Origin: Eukaryota sp. TZLM1-RC
Taxonomy: Eukaryota > Metamonada: BaSk clade
Assembly: GCA_040285825.1 (NCBI GenBank)
Contig: JAUPSS010000002.1
Span: 62,001-126,000 of the forward strand
DNA length: 64,000 bases
Reading direction: 5' to 3'
Numbering within the stretch: position 1 is the stretch's first letter; the number at the start of each line of letters is the position of its first letter. A program made the position numbers and the translations under genes. This document shows positions 22,492 through 32,798 of the stretch, piece after piece. The notes below the pieces were generated by a model, which was given only the letters and a program-made list of their open reading frames with translations, made no database searches and was not told where the DNA came from.

Positions 22492-22992
22492 ATGTTTGCT
22501 CAAGTGCTGAAAGCTACCTGCTCTGTTTACTCTCCTTCTCGTTGAAAAAACACCAAAAATATTGTTGAAAGAAAAATTGCCCAGCAAGTTCTATACAAAA
22601 CTGAAATGTGTCGCCTGCTTATCGAGAAGGGACATTGTTCTTTTGGTGATCGTTGCAACTTTGCCCATTGCGAATCTGAGTTGAGACCGAAAATCTGCCA
22701 CCCAAAGTTCAAATCTGATAAGTGTAGATCATTTCACGAAGATGGGTACTGTCCTTATGGAAGCCGATGTCGTTTTGATCACTCTTCACGTCATTCTTCT
22801 GCTCCAACTAAACCTACCAGCTCCAACATTCCCTCTGTTTGTATGCGTGGTCCTTCTTCTCTGATAGTGTTCCCAGACCCACAAAATGATGACCAGATCA
22901 ATCGATTGGGTAATGTAGAGAAGTATTCCAAACGGTTACCCTTGTTTGAACGTCTTTGTTCTTCACTGCCCCAGGGATGTACATTAATATAA
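22492..22992 (+). pseudogene. TTP-like CCCH gene, copy 6, same nonsense as copy 2
   Basis: Carries the Ser18 TCA to TGA change seen in copy 2 and the same flanking variants (tttcacatc in the leader, the first 3'-flank type). Re-initiation at Met39 (22606) would give 128 residues with both fingers and the RLPLFERLC tail. E2 is inserted about 515 bp downstream, at 23505. The near identity to copy 2 across a distance of 13.6 kb points to recent copying between units. Confidence 0.8.
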
Positions 22993-23505
22993 TTGTAAAA
23001 TGTAAATAAATTTTTTTATTTTAAAATTTTTTTACATCACTTTACTTGAATTTTTATTATAGATTTGATTTGAAAAAAAGACGGAAATTCTTATTTCATG
23101 GTAAAAAACAGATGCAAATACATTTATATAGCTACAGCAAAGCTGTTGTGATTACAGATTCTGTAAGATTCTACTCTAGCTCAAATAGACAATAAATACT
23201 AAGCCACAGAACTGGAGAATTGCAACTCGCCACAGATAACAGTAAAAGAAGAAAGAATAGAAGATTTAGTTCTTCCTATAAAATTCCTTGGAAATTTGGG
23301 GTATCTTGCATTTGATTATTTGGGCAAATTGTTTGTGGTGTATTTGTTACAATTATCAGTCAACGATTTTAGCCCCCAGGATGTAAATGGTAGAAAGAAC
23401 TGATCAAAATTTCGGTTTTTTTAGAAAATTTAATATTTTTCTGGACATTCATCAGTTTTCGAATGATTAAGCAGAATCAATAAATGTTCACACAAAAGAT
23501 ACAAC

Positions 23506-23584
23506 TGTTGCCTAAAGTCTATTGTAGTAAAGAAAAGTCTGATTTATTTTCTATTCATATTATATAAGCCTTAGGGCGCCAACA
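23506..23584 (-). repeat. E2 3' LTR (79 bp)
   Basis: Very short LTR, identical to the 5' copy. On the element strand it begins TGTTGGCGCC and contains a TATA-like TTATATAATA and an AATAAA within its 79 bases. Ends TG...CA; next to CAAC. Confidence 0.95.
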
Positions 23585-23718
23585 CTGCTTCTTCCCTTTT
23601 TCAAAATAAATCAGCTTATATGAATATGAAATAAAAACTATATACAATTAACAAAACAACTATAAAAAATACATATAATCGATATAATATAATATAAATA
23701 ATCGATATAAACTAAGAA

Positions 23719-26700
23719 TTAGCTCCTCTTCCTAATTCTATTACTGCGTCTAGGCTTCTTAGAAGGCGTAGACTCATTGGAGGTACCTTGTCGTCGACTA
23801 ATGGTACGTTTTCCAATTTTCTTGTTATCCTTACTAAATAACTTATAAGCTTCTGAGTGTCTAACCGAGTGGAGTGGCTCTTCTGTTGTCTCACCGCCAA
23901 ACCACTGAACAGTACAGAAGCTACCTGAATCAGAGTGGTATTCTGAGAGGATTTTCTCTATAACGTGCTTTTCGGAATCGCCCGCAGCGACTGCCTTGAG
24001 GAATTCAATGTCCTGTGGATTTTCTGCGTTATAGATTTTGCAATCTTTCTTGGCAGCTTTTAATTCTGTGCCAGTAGTAAGATTCTTCAATAATAAAGTG
24101 GATTTGGAAGGAAGATCAATAACTAAAAATGGTCCATTCCAAGATCCATGCAATTTATTATTTTGCTTGGTTTTACGTAAGACGTAGTCACCAATATTAA
24201 ATACTGTAAAACACGAATTAGTATTATCTACTGAAGACGGAGTATTTAATGTTTGGTGACGCTCTGCTTCTTCCCTTTTTTCTTGTAGACGAGTGTATTT
24301 CATTTTGATGTCATCTAATAAAGGGATATTAGTTTCAAATTTGGATAAATTTCCTAATATATTAGCAGGGTCTGTTCTTGGACTAATCGAAGAACCGAAC
24401 ATGAGTTCGTATGGGGTAAAACCAGTTTTTCTGCTTTTAGTAGAATTTATTAATAGTTGGGATATAGGTACGTATGTAGACCAATTTCCGTAATCATTGA
24501 AATCTATTAATAGTTTCCTTAAGCACTGAAGAACGTCTCTATGTTTACGTTCTACAAGTCCATTACTTTCTGAATAGTGGGGAATTGAGTTACTCATCTC
24601 AATCGCTAATCTGTTACACACTATTTTGAAAGTCTCATTGGCGAACTCAGGTCCATTATCACTATGAATTAACATAGGTATGCCGAAGATAGCGCCAACA
24701 TTCCAAATCAAGGCATCTGCGGTTTCTAAGGCATTGAGTTCTTTTAGAGGGACTAAAATTGTATATCCAGTAAAAGAGTCTACAAATACTAATAGATATT
24801 TATTTCCTTCGTTGTCAGAATTTAGGGGTCCAATTGTATCGACATTTAATCTGGCAAAAGGACGATCTGCCCATAAAGATCCTGTGGAAGGTGTTTTTGA
24901 TCTTTTAACTGGAGCCGTTTTTTGACAAGTTGGGCATCTTTTGACATGATTAATAAGGTCCTTTCTCATATTGGGCCAGTAGAAATCGCTTTTGGACAGT
25001 TTGTGTAAACTATCATTTTTGCTGGGGTGACCAGATTGAACCAAACCATGTATTAATAATAGTGCCTGTTTTCTGAGGCTCTTTGGAATCAAAATTTTGT
25101 TTTTATTATTTTTCCAAATTTGAGTGTTTACATCTAGAATTGCGTTATCAAATAAAGAGTCGTTGTTGTTTTTGGCTATTTGTTGTTCAGATCTTATCTT
25201 AGACAGCCAAGAAGAAAAAATAGGTAGGTCTTGGTGTCTACTTAGAGATGAGATTGAAGGGATGTCTTCAAGATCCGAATCAGAATCATCGTCTAGTGGA
25301 GGTATCTCGTAATTCGAAAGTAAAGTGTCTGGTATAGTTATACTACAAATAGAAGGAGTTTCCTCGTTTTGATCCAAATCAATATTCCTCGATAGCATAT
25401 CTGCCCAATGGTTGTCTTCACCAGGTTCGTGGACTATGTCAAAGTCGAATTCAGATAGTATCGGCAGCCATCTCTTTACAATTCTATTTTTCTCTGGGGC
25501 TGTAGCCAGGAATGCAATGTTTTTATGATCTGTGAAAATTGTTAAATGTCTAGTTAACAAGTAGCTTTCTAAACAACTTTCAGTTAAAATCAGAAGTATT
25601 GCGTATAATTCTTTTTGTAAGGTGGACCATTTTCTTTGTGTTTCTGTAAGTAATCTACTATAGAATGACAAAGGTTTCACTTTCCTTTTATTTAGCGGGG
25701 TTCCTGCAGGGGAGTAGGGTTCAATTTCTTGCCAAATAACACCTCCTACTGCTACATCTGAAGCGTCAGTACTTATCAATACTCGCTTGCCCGGAGCTGG
25801 TAATTCAAGGGGCATGTGGTTTACTATTAGGTCTTTTATTTGTTTTAAGTAATCGTCATGCTTGCAAGTCCATTTAATTATTCTGGGTTTTCCTTTAATT
25901 AGCTCGTTAATTGGAGCAATTAATTCAGAAATACCTGGAAGCCAATCTCTAATATAATTGATGGATCCTACCAATGAGCGAACTTCTTTCACTGTTTTTG
26001 GTCTAGGGATTCTCATCAAGGCTTCGATTTTTTTCTTACTTATAAATCTAGTTTTATCCTGGAAGGTACTTCCTAAAATGTCGATAGGGTGTTTTGATGT
26101 TACGAATTTACATTTACGTAAGCCTATATTTACACGTCTATTTCTGGCGCATTGGAGGACTCTTTGTAATCTCTTATAGAATTCTTCGAAAGTCGTTCCA
26201 ACTATTATGATATCATCAATATATATAAAAACGCCATCAATTTGGAATATTTCCATCATTACATTTTGAAAAACTGCTGGGATGTTCTTTAATCCGAAGC
26301 AAGCTCTTTTAAACATAATTGATCTTCCAGGGATTGAGATTGATGTTTTCTCAATATCCTTCTCAGCAACATTCATCTGCCAGAAAGCTTTTGGTAAATC
26401 AAGCGTGGCGATGTAATTTGCTCTACTCAAAAATTCTAATATATCACTAATCCTAGGTAGATTAGGCTCTACTGAAATCGTATGGGCATTAACTCCATCT
26501 TTACCACTAAAGTCTCCAGTTAACCTGGGTTTTTTGCCGTCAGGGTATATAACTAAGACAATAGGAGAGCTGAATTTATAATTAGATTCAACTGCATAGC
26601 CCATTTCGATCAGTTCATCAAATATTTTGTTTGCTATTTCCAATTTGCTGGGATTTAACCGTCTAGCAGGTTTATGTACTATAGCATTCTCATCTCTAAA

Positions 26701-29700
26701 GGGGATTGTTAGAGGATTACAATCGATTCCTTTTCTATTAGGAGTTTCACTAAAAACATCGCTGAATAATTTTAGTAGACTCGTTAATTTTAATTTATTA
26801 TTACTATCATCTAAATTTATCTCACATCCAGATCTTGCTAATTGCTCCTCAAAATCAGAGGGACTTGGTGATTGGTTATCTAAGTTCCCAATCGAATGTT
26901 GAGCGATCCTAGAGTCGAATTCTGATTCTGCATTTAGCAAAGTGCGGTGTTCTTTGTCTAATCTAATGAAAAGACCATCATCCGTCTGAAGCCCAAGTGC
27001 TTTTAACATGTCTGTCCCTATTAATAATTTGTTCGAACCCGGGTTTATGGGAAGAGTATGTTTATAATGAACTTGTTGCGCAATGCTTCCTACGTTGAAC
27101 GACAGAATACCAGTTGCACTCCCTAGCGATTTTGTGGATACGTTATTAGCTGGTAAGAACTTAATAGTATCCTTGCTATTGATTGACATATGGCATTGTT
27201 CAGCTAAATCTGCAGTAATAACTGAACAAAACGCAGCCGAATCTATAGTCGCAATCATTTTAATATCATTTATTGATATCTCCAGTCTTAGAAATGGAGA
27301 ACGCTGGGACCTGATGTGGTTTTCACTAACCGTAGAATTAATATCAAAAATGCTATTGATATCAGAGTTGGTTTGGTGAATTTGTAGAGGAATTAAAAAA
27401 TTTTGTGGAGCTGTTGGAAAGTTGTTGACTGGGTTTCCTAAATCGGTTGTTGATTGGTTGTGATTGATTGCGTTGATATGTATCCGATTAGGAAAGTTGC
27501 CTGTCCTGCTGTTCCGGTTGCTGTTGTTGATCCGTCTGTGAGGAACCGTACTCGAACGGGTCGGTTTTGACTCAGTAGGGGATGTGTTTGATGATATGTC
27601 CTCTGTTGTGTTTATGTTATGTATAGGTCTGTACTGACCTCTTCCTTTATGACCTCTATAACGGCCTCCACGGCCTCTAAATTTGAATCTATGTACACGT
27701 CTACCACGGCCACCTCGGCCCCTTTCTACACTGCCTCTACTAGCAGGCGCCTCCTGTTCTCCTAATCTGAATCTTTCTTCTTTGGGAACTCTGCTTCTAG
27801 CGCAACGAGGATCTTTGCATTCGAATGCAGTGTGGCCAACAGGATTGTTACCTTCGACGTTGCTGCAGAATGTACAGAATTTTGACCCTTCTCGTTCATG
27901 CTTTTCAGGGATGTATTTGTGTTGAGGGGTTCCTCTTGACTTTCCACCTGAACGTCTTGCTCGTTTTGTTGGAGCCTGGGCTGATGGTGTTACTCCTCTT
28001 GAGTAAGTTCTCATTGCCGTGAGTCCCAAAGGAATATCTTCTTCGTTAGCCCTGTTCCTTAGTACATCCATTGTGGGCTTGTTTCCTGCTGTGTAACACC
28101 AAGCGAGGAAATGTCTTCTCGTTGTCGATATCAAATCGAGTAGAGTTGTTCTGTTCGGTGAGTCCCACAAGGATTCCCTAGTCCATACTGGGAGGAGTTC
28201 GCTTGAAATAGCAAAGTTATCCAGACCCATAAGGAAGTACTCGGCTATAAGAGCGGGAGATATGGTTATCAACCCACTGCTTCCTCTAATTAAATCAGGG
28301 ATGGTTAGGTCGGTCATGTAGGTGGTCATTCTCAAGACGTCTCCAAAATCTTCTACATAACGACCAAACTCGTTGTCAGCCTCATGCCTATTGTGGATTT
28401 TCCTCCAATTTATTCTAGGCTTCATTAGAGCTGTACAAGCCTCATGATATGATGTGAATTGCGTTCTTTTTAACAGAAATACCATGACGTCGGCGTCGGT
28501 ATAATCAACACCGAGTAAACCTTGACTCTGCCATCTAGATAGAAGGCTAGGGTCGATCATGCTGGATATTCCTGTGGGGCAAGTGCTCATCATCATGCTC
28601 CTAAATAAATCATAATGGTGGATTGGGGGTCCGAGCTTATCTGTTATAGCTGGATCAATCCTTACCAAAGGCTGTGTTGTATCCCTGGTGATCTCGTCGC
28701 GTATATGTTTGGGGAGATCTTTAATCCTATCTTGGGTTATTTCTGCTTGGCCTTCTCCAAATAGCTGGGTAGCTATCATAAAGGCTCTGGTCCAATCTGA
28801 TTGACCTGGGGCTTCGAAGCTTCTATTAGCTATCTTTCGCCCGTATTTATCCCAAGTTTGATATTTTAAAAGAAAAGCTATGATAGACATTTTGTTAATA
28901 GGGTCATCAGCGGATAATCGAGGTCTTTTATAGTCGATATCCTTAGACCGTGGATCAATCTGTCTATGAAGGCTACTAGCTATGCTCATGTCAATAGCTC
29001 TTCTTGAGGATTGTAGGTCCTCAATACGCATAGGTCTATCGGAAGAAGGGTCTCTTACTGAGGGTTGAGGAGGAGCCGTTTCTCCAACGACTGGCCCGTT
29101 CAACTCAATATCTTCTCCAATTTCACTTTCCATGGGTTGAGAGGAAGTTGGTTCTTCCTGAGGTGCAACGTCTTGTCTTGTTACAGGTTCCGGGACGTTC
29201 ACTGTTGGAACATGATCGGGTATGCTGTCGATAGAGCAGACCTGTATTGGTTGGCTTTTTTCAGAAATTATAGGGGCTACAACAGGTAGTTTGGGAAGGT
29301 GGAGAGATGTGGATGGATCTCCCGTTACCCATTGTCTAAACTCTCGTTGTTTTGTGAACGAGTTACCATGTTGTTGGGTGTAGTTGTTAGGACGGCTCCT
29401 ATACGTGGATACAGCTGATCGTTCCGTATGAATGTTATTTAGAGCGTCTGCATCAAACCAGGGGGTTACTGGTTCAAGCTTGTCTGGTTCACTACTATCC
29501 TCCTGCTCCATAAATTCCCTAAAATATGTGGGAGCACCCTCTGTCAGCTCCGTGTAATTATGGATTTCCGTATCAAAGTTAGGATCAAACCAGGCAGGCA
29601 ATTTGGATTGTAGGATGTCTTCCGAGTCGGTCCTACTTCTCTGTTCGATGGAGAGAAACCTTATTCTCCTGCCGTATTGATCTAGGAAGGAGGCCTTCCA

Positions 29701-30528
29701 ATCCAATCTATCTTTGATGGGAAGAGACATCAATTCATTGATTCTCTTGTCCATTCCAGAGATTCTGGGCCGGCGTTCTGCGTTACGCCCGAATGTCTCT
29801 CTACTCAATTTATCGAGTGCCTTTATGAGTTCGTTCCTTTCATTGAGGGGAATTTCCAATACCTTTTGGGTATCCCCAACCATTCCGAGGGTCTGGAAAC
29901 CAACGTTTCTGCCTCTTTTTTGAACGTAACTCCATAAAGGGGGAAGTTGCTCGAACAGACAGAAATCTGTTGGTTCGAGGTAAGCCTCCGCGTCCTTTCT
30001 TAATAACTTGTAGAACCCCTCAGAAGAGTCGTCTTCTCCCTCCATTTCATCTAGTTGAGATTGAATTTCTTCATATTCTCCTAATGGGGAAGACGTGTCT
30101 AAGGTGGGATCTCCATCCGTTCCCTTTGAGACAGGTTCTAGAGTTGGGAGGGGAGAGGGAGCCGGGTCCGTTCTCGTTGCCTCTTCCATTGCTCTGAGGG
30201 GAGAGGGAGCCGGGTCCGTTCTCGTAACCTCATCTGTTACTTTTTTCCTGAGGGGAGAGGGAGCCGGGTCCGTTCTCGTTACCTCTTTTGTTACTTTTTT
30301 CCTGAGGGGAGAGGGAGCCGGGTCCGTTCTCGTTACCTCTTTTGTTGCTGAAGATGAAGGGACCTCGTCCACTTTCTCACCTTCTTCTACTTTAAGGGAG
30401 GGGGAGGTGGGATCCGGGTCCGTTGCCTCGTTACCCTCTATGTTGTGCATATGTGTTGCTGGTACTTGCTGCATGTTAGATGTTGTCTGTAAAGTGTCAG
30501 AGATATCCTGTGCTGGTTTGTCTGACAT
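23719..30528 (-). CDS. E2 Gag-Pol polyprotein
   Basis: A 2269-residue single-frame polyprotein. Residues ~60-135 hold four tandem copies of an EVTRTDPAPSPL-type repeat, followed by a capsid-like region. An atypical knuckle C-x2-C-x10-H-x4-C (CTFCSNVEGNNPVGHTAFEC) precedes Arg/Gly-rich tracts. The protease site reads TIDSAAFCSVI, with D-S-A in place of D-S/T-G. RT has FIYIDDII (near 26210-26235) and RNase H has STDASD. The integrase has an HHCC site (LIHGLVQSGHPS ... CPTCQKT) and DDE core (VDTIGPL, HSDNGPEF, NGLVERKHRD). A chromodomain-like segment (VIEKIL ... CTVQWFGG) and a basic tail end it. Unlike E1, no stop separates gag from pol. The ATG is the first in the frame, 86 bp after the 5' LTR. 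Confidence 0.95.
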   Translation of the reverse strand: MSDKPAQDISDTLQTTSNMQQVPATHMHNIEGNEATDPDPTSPSLKVEEGEKVDEVPSSSATKEVTRTDPAPSPLRKKVTKEVTRTDPAPSPLRKKVTDEVTRTDPAPSPLRAMEEATRTDPAPSPLPTLEPVSKGTDGDPTLDTSSPLGEYEEIQSQLDEMEGEDDSSEGFYKLLRKDAEAYLEPTDFCLFEQLPPLWSYVQKRGRNVGFQTLGMVGDTQKVLEIPLNERNELIKALDKLSRETFGRNAERRPRISGMDKRINELMSLPIKDRLDWKASFLDQYGRRIRFLSIEQRSRTDSEDILQSKLPAWFDPNFDTEIHNYTELTEGAPTYFREFMEQEDSSEPDKLEPVTPWFDADALNNIHTERSAVSTYRSRPNNYTQQHGNSFTKQREFRQWVTGDPSTSLHLPKLPVVAPIISEKSQPIQVCSIDSIPDHVPTVNVPEPVTRQDVAPQEEPTSSQPMESEIGEDIELNGPVVGETAPPQPSVRDPSSDRPMRIEDLQSSRRAIDMSIASSLHRQIDPRSKDIDYKRPRLSADDPINKMSIIAFLLKYQTWDKYGRKIANRSFEAPGQSDWTRAFMIATQLFGEGQAEITQDRIKDLPKHIRDEITRDTTQPLVRIDPAITDKLGPPIHHYDLFRSMMMSTCPTGISSMIDPSLLSRWQSQGLLGVDYTDADVMVFLLKRTQFTSYHEACTALMKPRINWRKIHNRHEADNEFGRYVEDFGDVLRMTTYMTDLTIPDLIRGSSGLITISPALIAEYFLMGLDNFAISSELLPVWTRESLWDSPNRTTLLDLISTTRRHFLAWCYTAGNKPTMDVLRNRANEEDIPLGLTAMRTYSRGVTPSAQAPTKRARRSGGKSRGTPQHKYIPEKHEREGSKFCTFCSNVEGNNPVGHTAFECKDPRCARSRVPKEERFRLGEQEAPASRGSVERGRGGRGRRVHRFKFRGRGGRYRGHKGRGQYRPIHNINTTEDISSNTSPTESKPTRSSTVPHRRINNSNRNSRTGNFPNRIHINAINHNQSTTDLGNPVNNFPTAPQNFLIPLQIHQTNSDINSIFDINSTVSENHIRSQRSPFLRLEISINDIKMIATIDSAAFCSVITADLAEQCHMSINSKDTIKFLPANNVSTKSLGSATGILSFNVGSIAQQVHYKHTLPINPGSNKLLIGTDMLKALGLQTDDGLFIRLDKEHRTLLNAESEFDSRIAQHSIGNLDNQSPSPSDFEEQLARSGCEINLDDSNNKLKLTSLLKLFSDVFSETPNRKGIDCNPLTIPFRDENAIVHKPARRLNPSKLEIANKIFDELIEMGYAVESNYKFSSPIVLVIYPDGKKPRLTGDFSGKDGVNAHTISVEPNLPRISDILEFLSRANYIATLDLPKAFWQMNVAEKDIEKTSISIPGRSIMFKRACFGLKNIPAVFQNVMMEIFQIDGVFIYIDDIIIVGTTFEEFYKRLQRVLQCARNRRVNIGLRKCKFVTSKHPIDILGSTFQDKTRFISKKKIEALMRIPRPKTVKEVRSLVGSINYIRDWLPGISELIAPINELIKGKPRIIKWTCKHDDYLKQIKDLIVNHMPLELPAPGKRVLISTDASDVAVGGVIWQEIEPYSPAGTPLNKRKVKPLSFYSRLLTETQRKWSTLQKELYAILLILTESCLESYLLTRHLTIFTDHKNIAFLATAPEKNRIVKRWLPILSEFDFDIVHEPGEDNHWADMLSRNIDLDQNEETPSICSITIPDTLLSNYEIPPLDDDSDSDLEDIPSISSLSRHQDLPIFSSWLSKIRSEQQIAKNNNDSLFDNAILDVNTQIWKNNKNKILIPKSLRKQALLLIHGLVQSGHPSKNDSLHKLSKSDFYWPNMRKDLINHVKRCPTCQKTAPVKRSKTPSTGSLWADRPFARLNVDTIGPLNSDNEGNKYLLVFVDSFTGYTILVPLKELNALETADALIWNVGAIFGIPMLIHSDNGPEFANETFKIVCNRLAIEMSNSIPHYSESNGLVERKHRDVLQCLRKLLIDFNDYGNWSTYVPISQLLINSTKSRKTGFTPYELMFGSSISPRTDPANILGNLSKFETNIPLLDDIKMKYTRLQEKREEAERHQTLNTPSSVDNTNSCFTVFNIGDYVLRKTKQNNKLHGSWNGPFLVIDLPSKSTLLLKNLTTGTELKAAKKDCKIYNAENPQDIEFLKAVAAGDSEKHVIEKILSEYHSDSGSFCTVQWFGGETTEEPLHSVRHSEAYKLFSKDNKKIGKRTISRRQGTSNESTPSKKPRRSNRIRKRS

Positions 30529-30614
30529 GATGAGATATCTTTGTTAGTAAGTTAATGAAGTTTGCTGAGGTTGTTAGTGGTATACCTTTTGACTTTAAAA
30601 TGGCCAATAATTAT

Positions 30615-30693
30615 TGTTGCCTAAAGTCTATTGTAGTAAAGAAAAGTCTGATTTATTTTCTATTCATATTATATAAGCCTTAGGGCGCCAACA
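30615..30693 (-). repeat. E2 5' LTR (79 bp)
   Basis: Identical to the 3' copy at 23506-23584. On the element strand the sequence following it is ATAATTATTGGCC, which resembles the ATACGTATTGG following the E1 LTR. No clear tRNA complement begins at the LTR edge. Confidence 0.95.
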
Positions 30694-31240
30694 CAACCTT
30701 TTAATCTTAATGCTCCAACATTCGAAACAATACAATTTTTATTTAAATATCACAGCATTGATTTTTTTGGAAATTCAAAGTGCGAAGACAACAAAAAGTT
30801 ATACATAACGAGACCAATGTCATTATTGTGGAACACCTCCTTTAAATCGTCACCTTGATGTTGATCTCACAAATTATTCAACCGTTTAAAAAGCAATTGT
30901 TGATCACAGTCACCAATTGATTGTGAATAATCAAGTTGCAAGACTTTGGATGAATTTTTTATCTAGTCAAAATTCAAACTACAAATTTCTGTTCAAAATG
31001 ATCCAAGAGCACAGTATTCAAATGTTGTATTAATCTTAATGGCAGATTGTCAGACTGTATCAATGTATTGAAACAATCCAATATTTACTTAGAATGCGTA
31101 CTAATTGGTATAAGTTCTTGTGCAGAAAAAGCAACATTGCATTCAACTAATCAGAATTGTTCAAGGTCAATCATGTCACATCAATGTCTGTCCTCCTTCT
31201 CCTCCTCAAAAGATGACAGCATGTTCTATTACACTTCCAC

Positions 31241-31741
31241 ATGTTTGCTCAAGTGCTGAAAGCTACCTGCTCTGTTTACTCTCCTTCTCGTTCAAAAAAC
31301 ACCAAAAATGTTGTTGAAAGAAAAATTGCCCAGCAAGTTCTATACAAAACTGAAATGTGTCGCCTGCTTATCGAGAAGGGACATTGTTCTTTTGGTGATC
31401 GTTGCAACTTTGCCCATTGCGAATCTGAGTTGAGACCGAAAATCTGCCACCCAAAGTTCAAATCTGATAAGTGTAGATCATTTCACGAAGATGGGTACTG
31501 TTCTTATGGAAGCCGATGTCGTTTTGATCACTCTTCACGTCATTCTTCTGCTCCAACTAAACCTACCAGCTCTAACATTCCCTCTGTTTGTATGCGTGGT
31601 CCTTCTTCTCTGATAGTGTTCCCAGACCCACAAAATGATGACCAGATCAATCGATTGGGTAATGTAGAGAAGTATTCCAAACGGTTACCCTTGTTTGAAC
31701 GTCTTTGTTCTTCACTGCCCCAGGGATGTACATTAATATAA
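31241..31741 (+). CDS. TTP-like tandem CCCH zinc-finger protein, copy 7
   Basis: Full-length 166-residue ORF with all eight zinc ligands and the C-terminal RLPLFERLC. It differs from copy 3 by H53D and P88S; the latter is next to the second cysteine of finger 2 and conservative enough to keep the fold. Its unit shares private variants with copy 8 (attcaaatg and gcagaaaaagc in the leader, and the second 3'-flank type), so copies 7 and 8 are the most recent duplication pair. The leader is unaffected by E2, which sits about 550 bp upstream. Confidence 0.85.
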   Translation: MFAQVLKATCSVYSPSRSKNTKNVVERKIAQQVLYKTEMCRLLIEKGHCSFGDRCNFAHCESELRPKICHPKFKSDKCRSFHEDGYCSYGSRCRFDHSSRHSSAPTKPTSSNIPSVCMRGPSSLIVFPDPQNDDQINRLGNVEKYSKRLPLFERLCSSLPQGCTLI

Positions 31742-32798
31742 TTGTAAAATGTAAATAAATTTTTTTATTTTAAAATGTTTTTTTACATCACTTTACTTGA
31801 ATTTTTATTGTAGGTTTGATTTGAAAAGAGACGGAAATTCTTATTTTATAGTATAAAACAGATGCAAATACATTTATATAGCTACAGCAAAGCTGTTGTG
31901 ATTACAGATTCTGTAAGATTCTACTCTAGCTCAAATAGACAATAAACACTAAGCCACAGAACTGGAGAATTGCAACTCGCCACTGATAACAGTAAAAGAA
32001 GAAAGAATAGAAGATTTAGTTCTTCCTATAAAATTCCTTGGAAATTTGGGATATCTTGCATTTGATTATTTGGGCAAAATGTTTGTGGTGTATTTGTTAC
32101 AATTGTCAGTCAACGATTTTAGCCCCCAGGATGTAAATGGTAGAAAGAACTGATCAAAATTTCGGTTTTTTTAGAAAATTTAATATTTTTCTGGACATTC
32201 ATCAGTTTTCGAATGATTAAGCAGAATCAATAAATGTTCACACAAAAGATACAACCTTTTAATCTTAATGCTCCAACATTCGAAACAATACAATTTTTAT
32301 TTAAATATCACAGCATTGATTTTTTTGGAAATTCAAAGTGCGAAGACAACAAAAAGTTATACATAACGAGACCAATGTCATTATTGTGGAACACCTCCTT
32401 TAAATCGTCACCTTGATGTTGATCTCACAAATTATTCAACCGTTGAAAAAGCAATTGTTGATCACAGTCACCAATTGATTGTGAATAATCAAGTTGCAAG
32501 ACTTTGGATGAATTTTTTATCTAGTCAAAATTCAAACTACAAATTTCTGTTCAAAATGATCCAAGAGCACAGTATTCAAATGTTGTATTAATCTTAATGG
32601 CAGATTGTCAGACTGTATCAATGTATTGAAACAATCCAATATTTACTTAGAATGCGTACTAATTGGTATAAGTTCTTGTGCAGAAAAAGCAACATTGCAT
32701 TCAACTAATCAGAATTGTTCAAGGTCAATCATGTCACATCAATGTCTGTCCTCCTTCTCCTCCTCAAAAGATGACAGCATGTTCTATTACACTTCCAC

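Larger units (their letters stand above)
23506..30693 (-). mobile_element. E2: intact Ty3/gypsy-like retrotransposon with 79-bp LTRs
   Basis: A 7188-bp element with two identical 79-bp LTRs (TG...CA) and a 4-bp target duplication CAAC at 23502-23505 and 30694-30697. Excision restores the array spacer. It has a single 2269-codon gag-pol ORF without interruption and a polypurine tract (GAAAAAGGGAAGAAGCAG on the minus strand) next to the 3' LTR. Identical LTRs plus an intact ORF mean a very recent and possibly active element. E3 and the solo LTR at 36787 belong to the same or a related family. Confidence 0.95.

Noticed and set aside
30095-30547. 150-codon plus-strand frame over the E2 gag repeats
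   Set aside because: Antisense shadow of the gag repeat region, open because of its repeat structure.
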